From Dongia sedimenti (lineage in GTDB: Bacteria > Pseudomonadota > Alphaproteobacteria > Dongiales > Dongiaceae): a DNA stretch of 64,000 nucleotides. Every line of letters starts with the position of its first letter. Position 1 is the first letter of the stretch. This document shows positions 40,435 through 48,730 of the stretch, piece after piece. Both the position numbers and the translations under genes were made by a program. Under the pieces are notes generated by a model that saw nothing but the letters and a program-made list of their open reading frames with translations, was not told the origin of the DNA and did no database searches. Location of the stretch: contig JAUYVI010000004.1 of the NCBI GenBank assembly GCA_030715195.1, positions 582,845 to 646,844 on the forward strand. Reading direction: 5' to 3'.

Positions 40435-41016
40435 TCAGATCAGGACCGTCCCGATGGCCAGAACCGCGAAGCAGGCGGCGGCCGACCAGCGGACATATTT
40501 CAGCGGGATCTTGGCCGCCAGCTTGTTGCCGAAGAAGATCACCGGCGCATTGGCCAGCACCATGCCGAAGGTGGTGCCGAGCACCACCGAGAGAAGCTCG
40601 GGAAAGCGCGCGGCGAGGGCGACCGTCGCGATTTGCGTCTTGTCGCCCATCTCGACCAGGAAGAAGCAGACCAACGTGGTGAAGAAGGCGCCCATGCGCC
40701 AGCGGCCCACCCCATCCTCCTCCTCTTCGATCTTGTCGGGAATGAGCGCCCAAACCGCCATCAGCGCGAAGCCCGCGGCGAGGCCCCAGCGCAACAGTTC
40801 CGGCCCGGCGATGTCCAGCAACACGCCTTCGAGATAATGGCCGACCGCGCCGGCGCCGGCATGGTTGGCCAGCGTCGCGCCGAGCATGCCCCAGAGGATC
40901 GGCCAGGGCCGGCGGAATTTCAGCGTGAGCAACAGCGCCAGCAGCTGGGTCTTGTCGCCGATCTCGGCAATGGCGACGAGGCCGGTGGAGATCAGGAAGG
41001 CGTTCAGGGAAAACAT
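40435..41016 (-). CDS. TMEM165/GDT1 (UPF0016) family manganese exporter
   Basis: The ATG at 41016 gives a 193-residue membrane protein with six likely helices and the two hallmark motifs EIGDKTQ (Glu18-Asp21) and EMGDKTQ (Glu122-Asp125), which form the cation site of this cation/proton exchanger family. The loop after residue 95 is acidic (EEEED). A yybP-ykoY-type manganese riboswitch lies in its leader, which supports Mn(II) export as its role. Longer in-frame extensions to 41244 run through the riboswitch and are rejected. Confidence 0.92.
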   Translation of the reverse strand: MFSLNAFLISTGLVAIAEIGDKTQLLALLLTLKFRRPWPILWGMLGATLANHAGAGAVGHYLEGVLLDIAGPELLRWGLAAGFALMAVWALIPDKIEEEEDGVGRWRMGAFFTTLVCFFLVEMGDKTQIATVALAARFPELLSVVLGTTFGMVLANAPVIFFGNKLAAKIPLKYVRWSAAACFAVLAIGTVLI

Positions 41017-41094
41017 TGGGCAGGCGGACCGGATATGGCGGGTCGGACGAGGCGGAACTTCGGCGAGGCATGCCGTCGTCCAACCCGGGACCCG

Positions 41095-41232
41095 GCAGCC
41101 GCGCCAAAGGTCTCGCCAGATTCCGCGGTCCGTAAGACCGCTCGACCAATCCGGCCATGGCAACGTCGAGGCGACGGAACCAAGTTTGTTGACCGGACCC
41201 CTGCTGAAGACGCAGGCGGCTACTCCCCAATG
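41095..41232 (-). ncRNA. yybP-ykoY manganese riboswitch
   Basis: Read on the minus strand, the leader of the exporter gene contains GGGGAGTAGCC (41228-41218), then GTCAACA near 41195-41189, and GGCGAGACCTTTGGC (41117-41103). These are the conserved blocks of the yybP-ykoY riboswitch, in the right order and spacing, and resemble the mntP leader of E. coli. The riboswitch family senses Mn(II) and here would switch on the exporter. Outer boundaries are approximate. Confidence 0.88.
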
Positions 41233-41301
41233 GGCAGCAGGCAATTACCGCCTTTTCCCCGAATTGGCAAGGGACGGATCGCCGCGCCGGGAAAGGCCGC
41301 G

Positions 41302-41724
41302 TCAGGCCAGGAACTTAAGGCCGTTCACCAGCTTGTCGATGATCTTGCGCTCGGCATGGAAGCCGAGGCCGACCAGGTCGAGTGCCTCCCGCTTGCAGGC
41401 GGCGACCGAGGCTCGGTTGTCGATGTCGTTCGTCGTCTTGAACAAGGGCTCGGTGTAGATCGCGAAAGAGAGATCGCGGTTGCGCGCGCGTTCATAGGTC
41501 CGGCGCATGGTCTCGGCCTCGGCGCCGTAGACGAAGACCGGCTCGCGGATCAGCGGCGTATAGAGCGTCGCATCGGCGTCGCGATAGGGCTCGCCGGCCA
41601 TCTCCGGAAAGCGATGGACCAGCCCGCCGGACAGGAAGGCGGCGATGTTCACCTTCTGCCAAGTGGCGAGATCGTTGCGGATGACGAGGGCGGTCTTGGT
41701 CGGGTACAGCATGTCTGGCATCAT
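41302..41724 (-). CDS. DUF2000 family protein
   Basis: From tandem ATG codons at 41724 and 41721 the product is 140 (or 139) residues and fits DUF2000: LVIRNDLATWQKVNIAAFLSGGL near the start and ASVAACKREALDLVGLGFHAERK near the end. The family function is unknown; its fold is thought to be peptidyl-tRNA hydrolase-like. The gene is divergent from an AraC regulator 36 bases away, a common pairing that suggests direct regulation. Long upstream in-frame extensions overlap the regulator and are spurious. Confidence 0.85.
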   Translation of the reverse strand: MMPDMLYPTKTALVIRNDLATWQKVNIAAFLSGGLVHRFPEMAGEPYRDADATLYTPLIREPVFVYGAEAETMRRTYERARNRDLSFAIYTEPLFKTTNDIDNRASVAACKREALDLVGLGFHAERKIIDKLVNGLKFLA

Positions 41725-41760
41725 CGATCGGACGCCGCCGACCGTCTTGGATGTTTGTGC

Positions 41761-42579
41761 ATGGTCGAAAATCAAGACTTCCTGCTGACCGACTGCCCGA
41801 TGCCGGGCCTGGAGCGGCTCGAGGCGCGCTTCCATGGCCATGCCTATGATCCGCACCGGCACGAGACCTATGCGATCGGCATCACGTGCGACGGCGCCCA
41901 AGCCTTCCGCTACCGCGGCGCGGCCCAGGTCAGCCGGGCAGGCCAAATCATGGTGCTGCATCCCGACGAGCCGCATGACGGCCATGCCGCGGTGCCGGAC
42001 GGGTTCAGCTACCGCATGATCTATGTCGATCCGGCGCTGATCGGCCAGGCGCTCGACCAGGAGGGCGCCGGCGCGCGCGGCTTGCCCTTCGTCCCGGATG
42101 CGGTGTCGCGCGATCGTGCCATGGCCGCGCTCATCGGCGAGGCCTTCGCGGATTTTCCCGGCAAGCTCGATCCGCTCGCCGGCGATGCTTTGCTGGCAGG
42201 ACTCGCCGATGCGTTGGCGCGGCGCGGGCAACCGGAAAGGCGGCGACCGGCGCAAGTGCCGCAGCGCGCGCTGCTCCGGGTGCGCGATTTCCTCGATGCC
42301 GAGTTCGCCCGCCCGATCGACTCCGCCGATCTCGAAGCCGTCGCCGATCTCGACCGGTTCAGCCTGGCCCGCGCTTTTCGTCGCAGCTTCGGGACCGCGC
42401 CGCACCGTTATCTCGTCGCGCGCCGCGTGACGGCGGCGCGCAGCCTCATCGCCGAAGGCACGCCCTTGGCCGAAGTCGCCGGCGCCTGCGGCTTCACCGA
42501 CCAGAGCCATCTCAACCGCCACTTCAAGGCGCATTTCGGCATGACGCCCGGCCGCTACGCGCGGCTGGTGGCGCGGTGA
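41761..42579 (+). CDS. AraC family transcriptional regulator
   Basis: A 272-residue regulator. The N-terminal cupin-like sensing domain includes AYDPHRHETYAIGI and ILHP-type segments (about 25-85). The C-terminal half has the two helix-turn-helix motifs of AraC, ending with GFTDQSHLNRHFKAHFGMTPGRY. The start at 41761 is set by the domain boundary; the frame stays open much further upstream, but that part is antisense to other genes. It probably controls the divergent DUF2000 gene; the ligand is unknown. Confidence 0.92.
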   Translation: MVENQDFLLTDCPMPGLERLEARFHGHAYDPHRHETYAIGITCDGAQAFRYRGAAQVSRAGQIMVLHPDEPHDGHAAVPDGFSYRMIYVDPALIGQALDQEGAGARGLPFVPDAVSRDRAMAALIGEAFADFPGKLDPLAGDALLAGLADALARRGQPERRRPAQVPQRALLRVRDFLDAEFARPIDSADLEAVADLDRFSLARAFRRSFGTAPHRYLVARRVTAARSLIAEGTPLAEVAGACGFTDQSHLNRHFKAHFGMTPGRYARLVAR

Positions 42580-43053
42580 GCGAGAGGTGCCGCTGAATTC
42601 GCGGCGCGATCAGGCTAGATTCCGCTGCATATTCCTGAATTCACGCGCTGCAGCGAAGACGCGGGGCGCCGATCGTGGTATAGTCGGCGCGCTGTTTGAG
42701 ATGGTGAATTCTGCATCGCATGTGGCGGCCGACGTCACGCGGGAACTGGCGCCCTGCACCCCGACAGGACCCAGACGGAATGAAGATGCGATCGGCGCCT
42801 CAGGGCATCGATTCAGCGCGTCTCAGCAAAGGCTTGCCGGAGTTTCGACGCCTCCGGCTGGCCGATGGCCGTCTGTGTTGCGGGTGGCGGCAGGCAGACC
42901 CGGCGCAGACAGGATCCCCGGCCACCAAGGTTGACCGGGGGTTTACAGAATCGAAAATGCATCGGGCCACCCGAATGCAACTTTCTCACACATCTTCAAA
43001 GGTTTGATCCGGATTACGGCGGTCCGAAACGGTCGCAGGCGTAAAAGTTGGCA
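42580..43053. other. Intergenic region between convergent genes, no gene recognised
   Basis: These 474 bases separate the 3' ends of the AraC and phoD genes. Open frames such as 42720-43007 give Arg/Pro-rich products without family resemblance. I found no convincing terminator with a T-run, no tRNA and no known riboswitch motif. Confidence 0.5.
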
Positions 43054-44715
43054 CTAGGCCGTCTCGACACCCTTGCGCCCGGCCTCGATCACGAAGCTGG
43101 CCAGGGTCGACACGCCGGCATCCGGATCGGCGGCATCGGAGATCGCCTGAAAGCGCGTCACCATGCGATCGGCGTTCACCTCGACGGAGGTGTAGCCGCG
43201 TTTCCGGCTCTCGAAGAATTTCACCTGGGGATTCTCCGGCAGCCACTTCGCCACCTGTTCATACGGCGGTCCGTAGGAGGTGATCGACGTTCCGACGAAC
43301 TCGGTGGCGATGGTGGCGCCGTCGGCTTCGCGCTTCAGCTCATTGGCCCAGAAGGCGTGGTTGTCGCCGCTGAGCACGACGGGATTGGCGACGCCGCTGG
43401 ATTCGATGTGGTCGAGCAGGCGCGCGCGCGCCGCGGGATAGCCGTCCCAGGCCTCGGTCCATTCATGCGCCGCGGTGCCGGGACGGTTGTCGTGCAGCGG
43501 CGCCATCAGCACGGTCTGGCCGATCACGTTCCAGCGCGCCCTGGATTGCGCGAGCCCGTCATAGAGCCAGGCCTCCTGCGCTTTGCCGAGCAGCGATCGC
43601 GCGGGATCGATCAGCTCCGGGCATTGCTGCGCCGTCACCACATGGCCGCCGCCATAGGGCGGGGCGTAGCAGGCCTCGCGCGAGCGGTACTGCCGCCCGT
43701 CCAGCATGGAGAAGCTGACGAGGTCGCCGAACGCAGTGCGGTCGTAGATCCGCATGCCGCCACCCTGCGGCAGACAGCGGCTCGGCCGCAGCGGCATGTG
43801 CTCGTAGAAGGCCTGATAGGCGGCGGCGCGCTGTTGCAGGAACCGGGCCGGCGGTTCGAAGTTCGAGGCCCACTCGCCGGCATAGTCGTTCTGCACTTCG
43901 TGATCGTCCCAGATGACCAGCGCCGGCGCCGCTTCGTGCAACGCCTGGAGATCGGGATCGAGCCGGTATTGCGCATAGCGGTTGCGATAGCCGGTGAGCG
44001 TCGTCGGGATTTCGCCGTCGCTGTGCCGACGCAGGCTGGGTTTGTCCTTGGCCTGCACGGTCTCGTAGATGTAGTCGCCGAGGAAGAGCACGAGGTCCGG
44101 CGCTTCCGCGGCGAGATGGCGATAGGCGGAGAAGTAGCCCTGCTCGTAGTTGGAGCAGGAGACGAAGCCGAAGCGGAAATGGTCGAGCGCCTGGGCCTCG
44201 CTCGGTGCGGTGCGCGCGCAGCCGATCGGGCTCGCCGCTTCGTCGGTCATGAAGCGGTACCAATAGGGCCGGCCGGGTTTCAGCCCGGCGACTTCGAGAT
44301 GGACCGAATGCGCGAAGGCCGCCTCGGCGCGCGCCAGGCCGCGGCGGACGATGCGATGCATCAGCGGATCTTCGGCGATCTCGACATGGAGCAGGATATC
44401 GCCGCCGCTCAAGCCGCCCGGCGCGTTGGGGTCGCGCGACAGCGGCTCGGGCGCGAGCCTGGTCCAGAGCACGAAACCGTCGGGCAGCGGATCGCCCGAG
44501 GCGACGCCGAGCGGGAAGGGATTGTTCTCGCGCGCGGTGGATTGCGGCGGGGTCAGCCTTCCGCCGGCCAGCGTCGGCCGCGCCAGCAAGGGCTGCGCCA
44601 GCGCCGCGAGTCCGAGGCCGAGCGCCTGGCGCCGGCTGAGATGGGAGCGGCGGCCTATGGACGGCCGCATGCTCGGACCCGGGGTTTCATGCAGCGGGAT
44701 TCCCTGATCGGTCAT
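43054..44715 (-). CDS. phoD: PhoD-type alkaline phosphatase/phosphodiesterase, Tat-exported
   Basis: The ATG at 44715 gives 553 residues. A twin-arginine signal (SRRQALGLGLAALAQ, Arg28-Arg29) directs it to the periplasm via Tat. The PhoD N-terminal domain begins NPFPLGVASGDPLPDGFVLWTRLAP. The catalytic domain has FVSCSNYEQGYFSAY, FLGDYIYE, VIWDDHEVQNDY and VVLSGDNHAFWANE, the metal ligands of the PhoD family. PhoD enzymes use Ca and Fe and release phosphate from monoesters and diesters. I saw no clear Pho box. The frame extends upstream to 44820, which would bury the signal. Confidence 0.93.
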   Translation of the reverse strand: MTDQGIPLHETPGPSMRPSIGRRSHLSRRQALGLGLAALAQPLLARPTLAGGRLTPPQSTARENNPFPLGVASGDPLPDGFVLWTRLAPEPLSRDPNAPGGLSGGDILLHVEIAEDPLMHRIVRRGLARAEAAFAHSVHLEVAGLKPGRPYWYRFMTDEAASPIGCARTAPSEAQALDHFRFGFVSCSNYEQGYFSAYRHLAAEAPDLVLFLGDYIYETVQAKDKPSLRRHSDGEIPTTLTGYRNRYAQYRLDPDLQALHEAAPALVIWDDHEVQNDYAGEWASNFEPPARFLQQRAAAYQAFYEHMPLRPSRCLPQGGGMRIYDRTAFGDLVSFSMLDGRQYRSREACYAPPYGGGHVVTAQQCPELIDPARSLLGKAQEAWLYDGLAQSRARWNVIGQTVLMAPLHDNRPGTAAHEWTEAWDGYPAARARLLDHIESSGVANPVVLSGDNHAFWANELKREADGATIATEFVGTSITSYGPPYEQVAKWLPENPQVKFFESRKRGYTSVEVNADRMVTRFQAISDAADPDAGVSTLASFVIEAGRKGVETA

Positions 44716-44942
44716 GGCGCCAGCGCTCTCTTTCGAGTCGACCCGCTGCCGCCCACGCTGCTTCCCGCTACGGGTATTCTGTGACGATTGTCCGAATGAA
44801 TGGAAGAAGGTTTGATTCACAGCGGGCTGTCCGCCCGAAATTCGGATCGCGAGCGGTGGATTTGCCTATGGGATAGGCAATCCGCGCGCGGATCGTCAGG
44901 ATGTCGTAATATTCACGGGACCTGCCTCATCGGAGTTGTTCC

Positions 44943-45920
44943 TTGCGTCGCGTTGCCTCTGCCTTGGACCTCACCTCGTCGAAGATCGCGGGCCTGACGC
45001 GCTACTGGGAGGCGAAGCGCGGGCGCCGTCCGATGCCCACCTGGTCGGACATCGATCCCGCCGAGATCAAGCCGCTGCTGCCGCACCTGCTGGTGACGCG
45101 CTATGAGCGCAATCCGTTCCGCGCGCGCTTCGTCCTGGTCGGCACCTGGCTCGCGCAATATGCCGGCGGCGATTTCACCGGGCGCTATCTCGACGAGCTC
45201 GATTTCTCCAGCGAGATCGACACCGACTGGCCGGCCCATCACCTGCAGTTCATCCGCGACGCGCGGCCGACTTTCGGCGTCTGCCGCTTCCTGACGGAAT
45301 CGGGGCTCGAGCGCGAGTATGAATCGGCGATGTTCCCGATCGCCGGCGAGGACGGCATCACGGTCGAACGCGCCCTCGGCATCGAGGATTTTCCGGTGGG
45401 ATCCGTGACCGTGCCGGACGAGCGCATCATCGCGCCGCCGCCGCGCCTGGTCACGCCGGGCGCGGCGCCGGCCGAGAGCCGCGCTGCACCGGGTCAATTG
45501 CTCACCCCGATCGCCGCCACCGATGCGGAGTTCCGCCGCTGTCTCGTCGATGCGAAACTCCCGACCGCCGACCTGGTCGGCGCCGGCAAGCGCTATTTCC
45601 GTCTGGTGGAGGCGGGGCAGTGCCGCGGCTATGGCGGAATCGAGGCGCGCGGGTCCCATGCGCTGCTGCGCTCGATCGTGGTCGAAGGCCGCGAGCGGGG
45701 CCACGGCTACGGCAGGACGCTGGTGCACGGGCTGGTGGCCGAGGCGGAGAAGCTCGGATTGAAGGACGCCTATCTGCTGACCGAGACCGCGGCGCCGTTC
45801 TTCGCCGCGCTGGGCTTTAATCCGTGCGACCGGCAGACCGCGCCGCCGGAGATCGCCCAGAGCCAGCAATTCGCCGAGCTCTGCCCGGCCAGCGCCAAGC
45901 TGATGCGGCGGGAACTCTAG
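44943..45920 (+). CDS. PAS_5 domain fused to an ArsN2-like GNAT acetyltransferase
   Basis: A 325-residue protein beginning at a TTG at 44943, with a weak upstream ribosome-binding site. Residues 10-160 are a PAS_5 domain (RYWEAKRGRRPMPTWSDIDPAEIKPLLP). Residues 185-325 match the ArsN2 branch of GNAT acetyltransferases: LPTADLVGAGKRYFRLVE, LRSIVVEGRERGHGYGR (acetyl-CoA loop), YLLTETAAPFFAALGF, and the terminal FAELCPASAKLM. ArsN2 genes usually sit in arsenic operons; none is seen here. The fusion suggests acetylation controlled by a small ligand. The substrate is unknown. Confidence 0.85.
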   Translation: MRRVASALDLTSSKIAGLTRYWEAKRGRRPMPTWSDIDPAEIKPLLPHLLVTRYERNPFRARFVLVGTWLAQYAGGDFTGRYLDELDFSSEIDTDWPAHHLQFIRDARPTFGVCRFLTESGLEREYESAMFPIAGEDGITVERALGIEDFPVGSVTVPDERIIAPPPRLVTPGAAPAESRAAPGQLLTPIAATDAEFRRCLVDAKLPTADLVGAGKRYFRLVEAGQCRGYGGIEARGSHALLRSIVVEGRERGHGYGRTLVHGLVAEAEKLGLKDAYLLTETAAPFFAALGFNPCDRQTAPPEIAQSQQFAELCPASAKLMRREL

Positions 45921-45926
45921 ATCGGA

Positions 45927-47456
45927 TCAGCCGGTCACGCGCAGCGGCACGAGCTCGCGGAACAGCGGCGTCGCGATCAGCGCCTTCGCCGCTTCGATGT
46001 CCGGCGCCATCTCGCGGTCCTGGTCCCAGAACGCGACCTTTGCTCTGAGCGCCTGCAGGGCCGCCGACAGCTTCGGACTGGTGGTGACGGGCTTCCGGAG
46101 GTCGACGCCTTGCGCGGCGGCCAGCAGCTCGATCGCGACGATGCCGGCGGTGTTGTCGGCCATGTCGCCGACCCGGCGCGCGGCATAGGTCGCCATGCTG
46201 ACATGGTCCTCCTGGTTGGCGGAGGTCGGGAGCGAATCCACGCTGCCGGGGAAGGCCATCGCCTTGTTCTCGCTGGCAAGTGCGGCGGCGGTCACCTGCG
46301 CGATCATGAAGCCGGAGTTCAAGCCCGGTTCCGGCACCAGGAAGGCGGGCAGGCTGCTCATCTTGGCGTCCATGAGCAGGGCGGTGCGACGTTCGGAGAG
46401 CGCGCCGATCTCGGCGACCGCGATCGCCATGGTGTCGGCGGCGATCGCGATGGGCTCGGCGTGGAAGTTGCCGCCGGAAATCACCTCGCCGGTTTCGGCG
46501 AAGACCAGCGGGTTGTCGGAGACCGCGTTGGCCTCGCGGCCGATCACCGCGGCCGCATGGCGCAGGGTGTCGAGGCAGGCACCCATCACTTGGGGCTGGC
46601 ACCGGAGGCTGTAGGGATCCTGCACCCGGCCGCAATCCATGTGGCTGGCGCGCAAGGGACTGTCGGCCATCAGCTCCTTCAGCGCCTTCGCCGCGTCGAT
46701 CTGGCCCGGCTGGCCGCGGACTTCGTGGATGCGCGGGTCGAAGGGCGCGTCGCTGCCGAGGCACGCATCGGTGGTCATGGCGCCGGCGACGAGTGCTGCG
46801 AGATAGACATCCTCCGCCGCGAACAGGCCGGCGGCGGCGAGCGCGGTCGAGACCTGGGTGCCGTTGAGGAGGGCGAGGCCTTCCTTGGCCGCGAGCGTGA
46901 TCGGCTGCAGGCCGGCGATGGTCAGACCCTCGACGGCGGACAAGGTGCGCCCCTCGTGGCGCACGGCGCCGATGCCGAGCAGCACGGCCGAGAGATGGGC
47001 CAAGGGCGCCAGATCGCCGGAGGCGCCGACCGAGCCCTTGGATGGAATGACCGGATAGACTTCGGCATTCAGCAGTTTGAGCAGCGCCTCGATCACGCCG
47101 CGGCGGATGCCGGAATAGCCGCGGGCCAGCGCGTTGATCTTCAGGATCAGCACCAGCCGCACGATCTCGTCGGCGAAAGCGGGGCCGGTGCCCGCGGCAT
47201 GCGACAGCACCAGGCGGCGCTGCAGCTCGGTCACCTGGTCGTCGGGGATGCGGGTATGGGCGAGGCTGCCGAACCCGGTGTTGATGCCATAGGCGACCTG
47301 GCCGCGGTCGAGGATCGACTGCACCACCGCCGCGGAGCGGTCGATGCCGGCATGCGCCTTGGGATCGAGCGTGAGCTTGCGCCGGCTCCGGGCGAGATCG
47401 CGCAAAGCGACCAGGTCGAGGCGGCCGGGCTCCAAGAGGAACGGCGCTTCATCCAT
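45927..47456 (-). CDS. hutH: Histidine ammonia-lyase family enzyme
   Basis: From the ATG at 47456, preceded by gggag, the product has 509 residues. The MIO cofactor triad Ala145-Ser146-Gly147 lies in [16 protein letters not shown]. The catalytic tyrosine is Tyr57 in [13 protein letters not shown], and other landmarks are PQVMGACLD and [10 protein letters not shown]. The enzyme deaminates histidine to urocanate. The other hut genes are not in the window, so an orphan lyase acting on another aromatic amino acid cannot be excluded, although the length and motifs fit HutH best. A HutC-like operator lies 69 bases upstream. Confidence 0.88.
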   Translation of the reverse strand: MDEAPFLLEPGRLDLVALRDLARSRRKLTLDPKAHAGIDRSAAVVQSILDRGQVAYGINTGFGSLAHTRIPDDQVTELQRRLVLSHAAGTGPAFADEIVRLVLILKINALARGYSGIRRGVIEALLKLLNAEVYPVIPSKGSVGASGDLAPLAHLSAVLLGIGAVRHEGRTLSAVEGLTIAGLQPITLAAKEGLALLNGTQVSTALAAAGLFAAEDVYLAALVAGAMTTDACLGSDAPFDPRIHEVRGQPGQIDAAKALKELMADSPLRASHMDCGRVQDPYSLRCQPQVMGACLDTLRHAAAVIGREANAVSDNPLVFAETGEVISGGNFHAEPIAIAADTMAIAVAEIGALSERRTALLMDAKMSSLPAFLVPEPGLNSGFMIAQVTAAALASENKAMAFPGSVDSLPTSANQEDHVSMATYAARRVGDMADNTAGIVAIELLAAAQGVDLRKPVTTSPKLSAALQALRAKVAFWDQDREMAPDIEAAKALIATPLFRELVPLRVTG

Positions 47457-47792
47457 GAGTAATTCTCCCGCTCTCCGCACCGGCCTCGTCGGAAAAGGAA
47501 TAGCCGGCAGCCAAGTCACCTGTACCTGTCTATACAAGCGAACGCTGCCCGGCGCAACGATCCCTATGCTTTCCGCAGCTTAGCGCTCTGCGGCCAAGGA
47601 GACAGCCCCGGCGTCGCGCTGTCGCCAGCGCTTCAGAACATGTCGCGGTGGCGCGGCTGCGACAGTGCGAAACCGGGTACTCGTCTTGCCAATTCTGGCC
47701 TCTCCCGGCACTCTGCGCCCGCTCCGGCCCAGGGTGAACCGCCCAGGGTAAACCGCTCGGGGCGGCCCAGACTGCGCAACACAGGTGATTCC
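47457..47792. other. Divergent intergenic region between hutH and the corrinoid protein gene
   Basis: The 336 bases contain the HutC-like site near hutH and, closer to the corrinoid gene, a pair of direct repeats (gggtgaaccgc and gggtaaaccgc, 47732-47754). No cobalamin riboswitch core is recognisable. An open frame from 47640 merely extends the corrinoid protein with sequence unlike the family. Confidence 0.45.
47525..47538. promoter_or_regulatory. Possible HutC operator
   Basis: The sequence cctgtctatacaag reads CTTGTATAGACAGG on the hutH strand. It matches the HutC-type palindrome CTTGTATATACAAG at 11 of 14 positions. It would allow urocanate-dependent derepression of hutH. No hutC gene is in the window. 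Confidence 0.45.
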
Positions 47793-48500
47793 ATGGCGAA
47801 CGACGCCGGTGAACTCGATCTCAACAGCCTGAACGACGACGACCTCGTTCAGCAGATGCACGACGATCTCTATGACGGCCTCAAGGAAGAGATCGAAGAC
47901 GCCGTCAACATCCTGCTGAAGCGCGGCTGGACCCCCTACGACGTGCTGACCAAGGCGCTGGTCGAGGGCATGCGGATCGTCGGCATCGACTTCCGCGACG
48001 GCATCCTGTTCGTCCCCGAAGTGCTGCTGGCCGCCAATGCGATGAAGGCCGGCATGTTCATTCTCCGTCCGCTGCTGGCCGAGACCGGCGCGCCGAAGGT
48101 CGGCAAGATGATCATCGGCACGGTGAAGGGCGACATCCACGACATCGGCAAGAACTTGGTCGGCATGATGATGGAAGGCGCCGGCTTCGAGGTGGTCGAT
48201 CTCGGCATCAACAACCCGGTCGAGAAGTACCTGGCGGCGATCGACGAGCACCAGCCGGACATCCTCGGCATGTCGGCGCTGCTGACCACGACGATGCCGT
48301 ACATGAAGGTGGTGATCGACGCGCTGATCGAGAAGGGCATCCGTGCGGACCATGTCGTGCTGGTCGGCGGCGCGCCGCTGAACGAAGCCTTCGCCAACTC
48401 GATCGGCGCCGACGCCTATTGCCGCGATGCGGCCGTCGCGGTCGAGACCGCTAAGACCTTCATGGCCAAGCGCCAGGGCTCGGCCCTCGCCAAGGCGTAA
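47793..48500 (+). CDS. Corrinoid (B12-binding) protein of methyltransferase systems
   Basis: A 235-residue protein with a helical cap domain (15-100) and a B12-binding Rossmann domain (105-225). The base-off cobalamin motif DIHDIG with ligand His116 is intact (VKGDIHDIGKNLV), and GG motifs follow in VLVGGAPLN. Such proteins (MtbC/MtmC/MtgC type) carry a methyl group from a substrate-specific methyltransferase to tetrahydrofolate or homocysteine. No methyltransferase or corrinoid-activating gene is next to it, so its partner lies elsewhere. The ATG at 47793 begins the conserved part. A strong terminator follows. Confidence 0.88.
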   Translation: MANDAGELDLNSLNDDDLVQQMHDDLYDGLKEEIEDAVNILLKRGWTPYDVLTKALVEGMRIVGIDFRDGILFVPEVLLAANAMKAGMFILRPLLAETGAPKVGKMIIGTVKGDIHDIGKNLVGMMMEGAGFEVVDLGINNPVEKYLAAIDEHQPDILGMSALLTTTMPYMKVVIDALIEKGIRADHVVLVGGAPLNEAFANSIGADAYCRDAAVAVETAKTFMAKRQGSALAKA

Positions 48501-48527
48501 CGCCCGCTCCCACGCGAAACGCACCAG

Positions 48528-48559
48528 ACCCCGCCCGGGTGACCGCGGCGGGGTTTTTC
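48528..48559 (+). terminator. Rho-independent terminator after the corrinoid protein gene
   Basis: An eight-pair stem (accccgcc with ggcggggt) around an eleven-base loop is followed by ttttct. It lies 28 bases after the stop codon. Confidence 0.88.
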
Positions 48560-48730
48560 TTGTCGACGCAGGCCCGGCTAAGGGCTCTGGGAATCGCAGC
48601 ATCACCCAATTGCGGTACGGAGTTGTCTTGCAGCGCTCGCGATTAACCGTGAGTTGCATTCGCATTGCGGCGCGCTACACTACTGTTGCGCGCGGCCGCG
48701 AACCAGCCGACGAAAAACGGGGAAGGCAAC

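Noticed and set aside
40633-41760. Long N-terminal extension of the AraC gene
   Set aside because: The upstream part is antisense to the Mn exporter, its riboswitch and the DUF2000 gene; the regulator begins at the ATG at 41761.
42580-43053. A small gene between the AraC and phoD genes
   Set aside because: Several short frames exist, but none has a ribosome-binding site together with plausible composition or family resemblance.
47640-47792. Cobalamin riboswitch before the corrinoid protein gene
   Set aside because: No B12-box core is visible; the short direct repeats there do not match the known structure.
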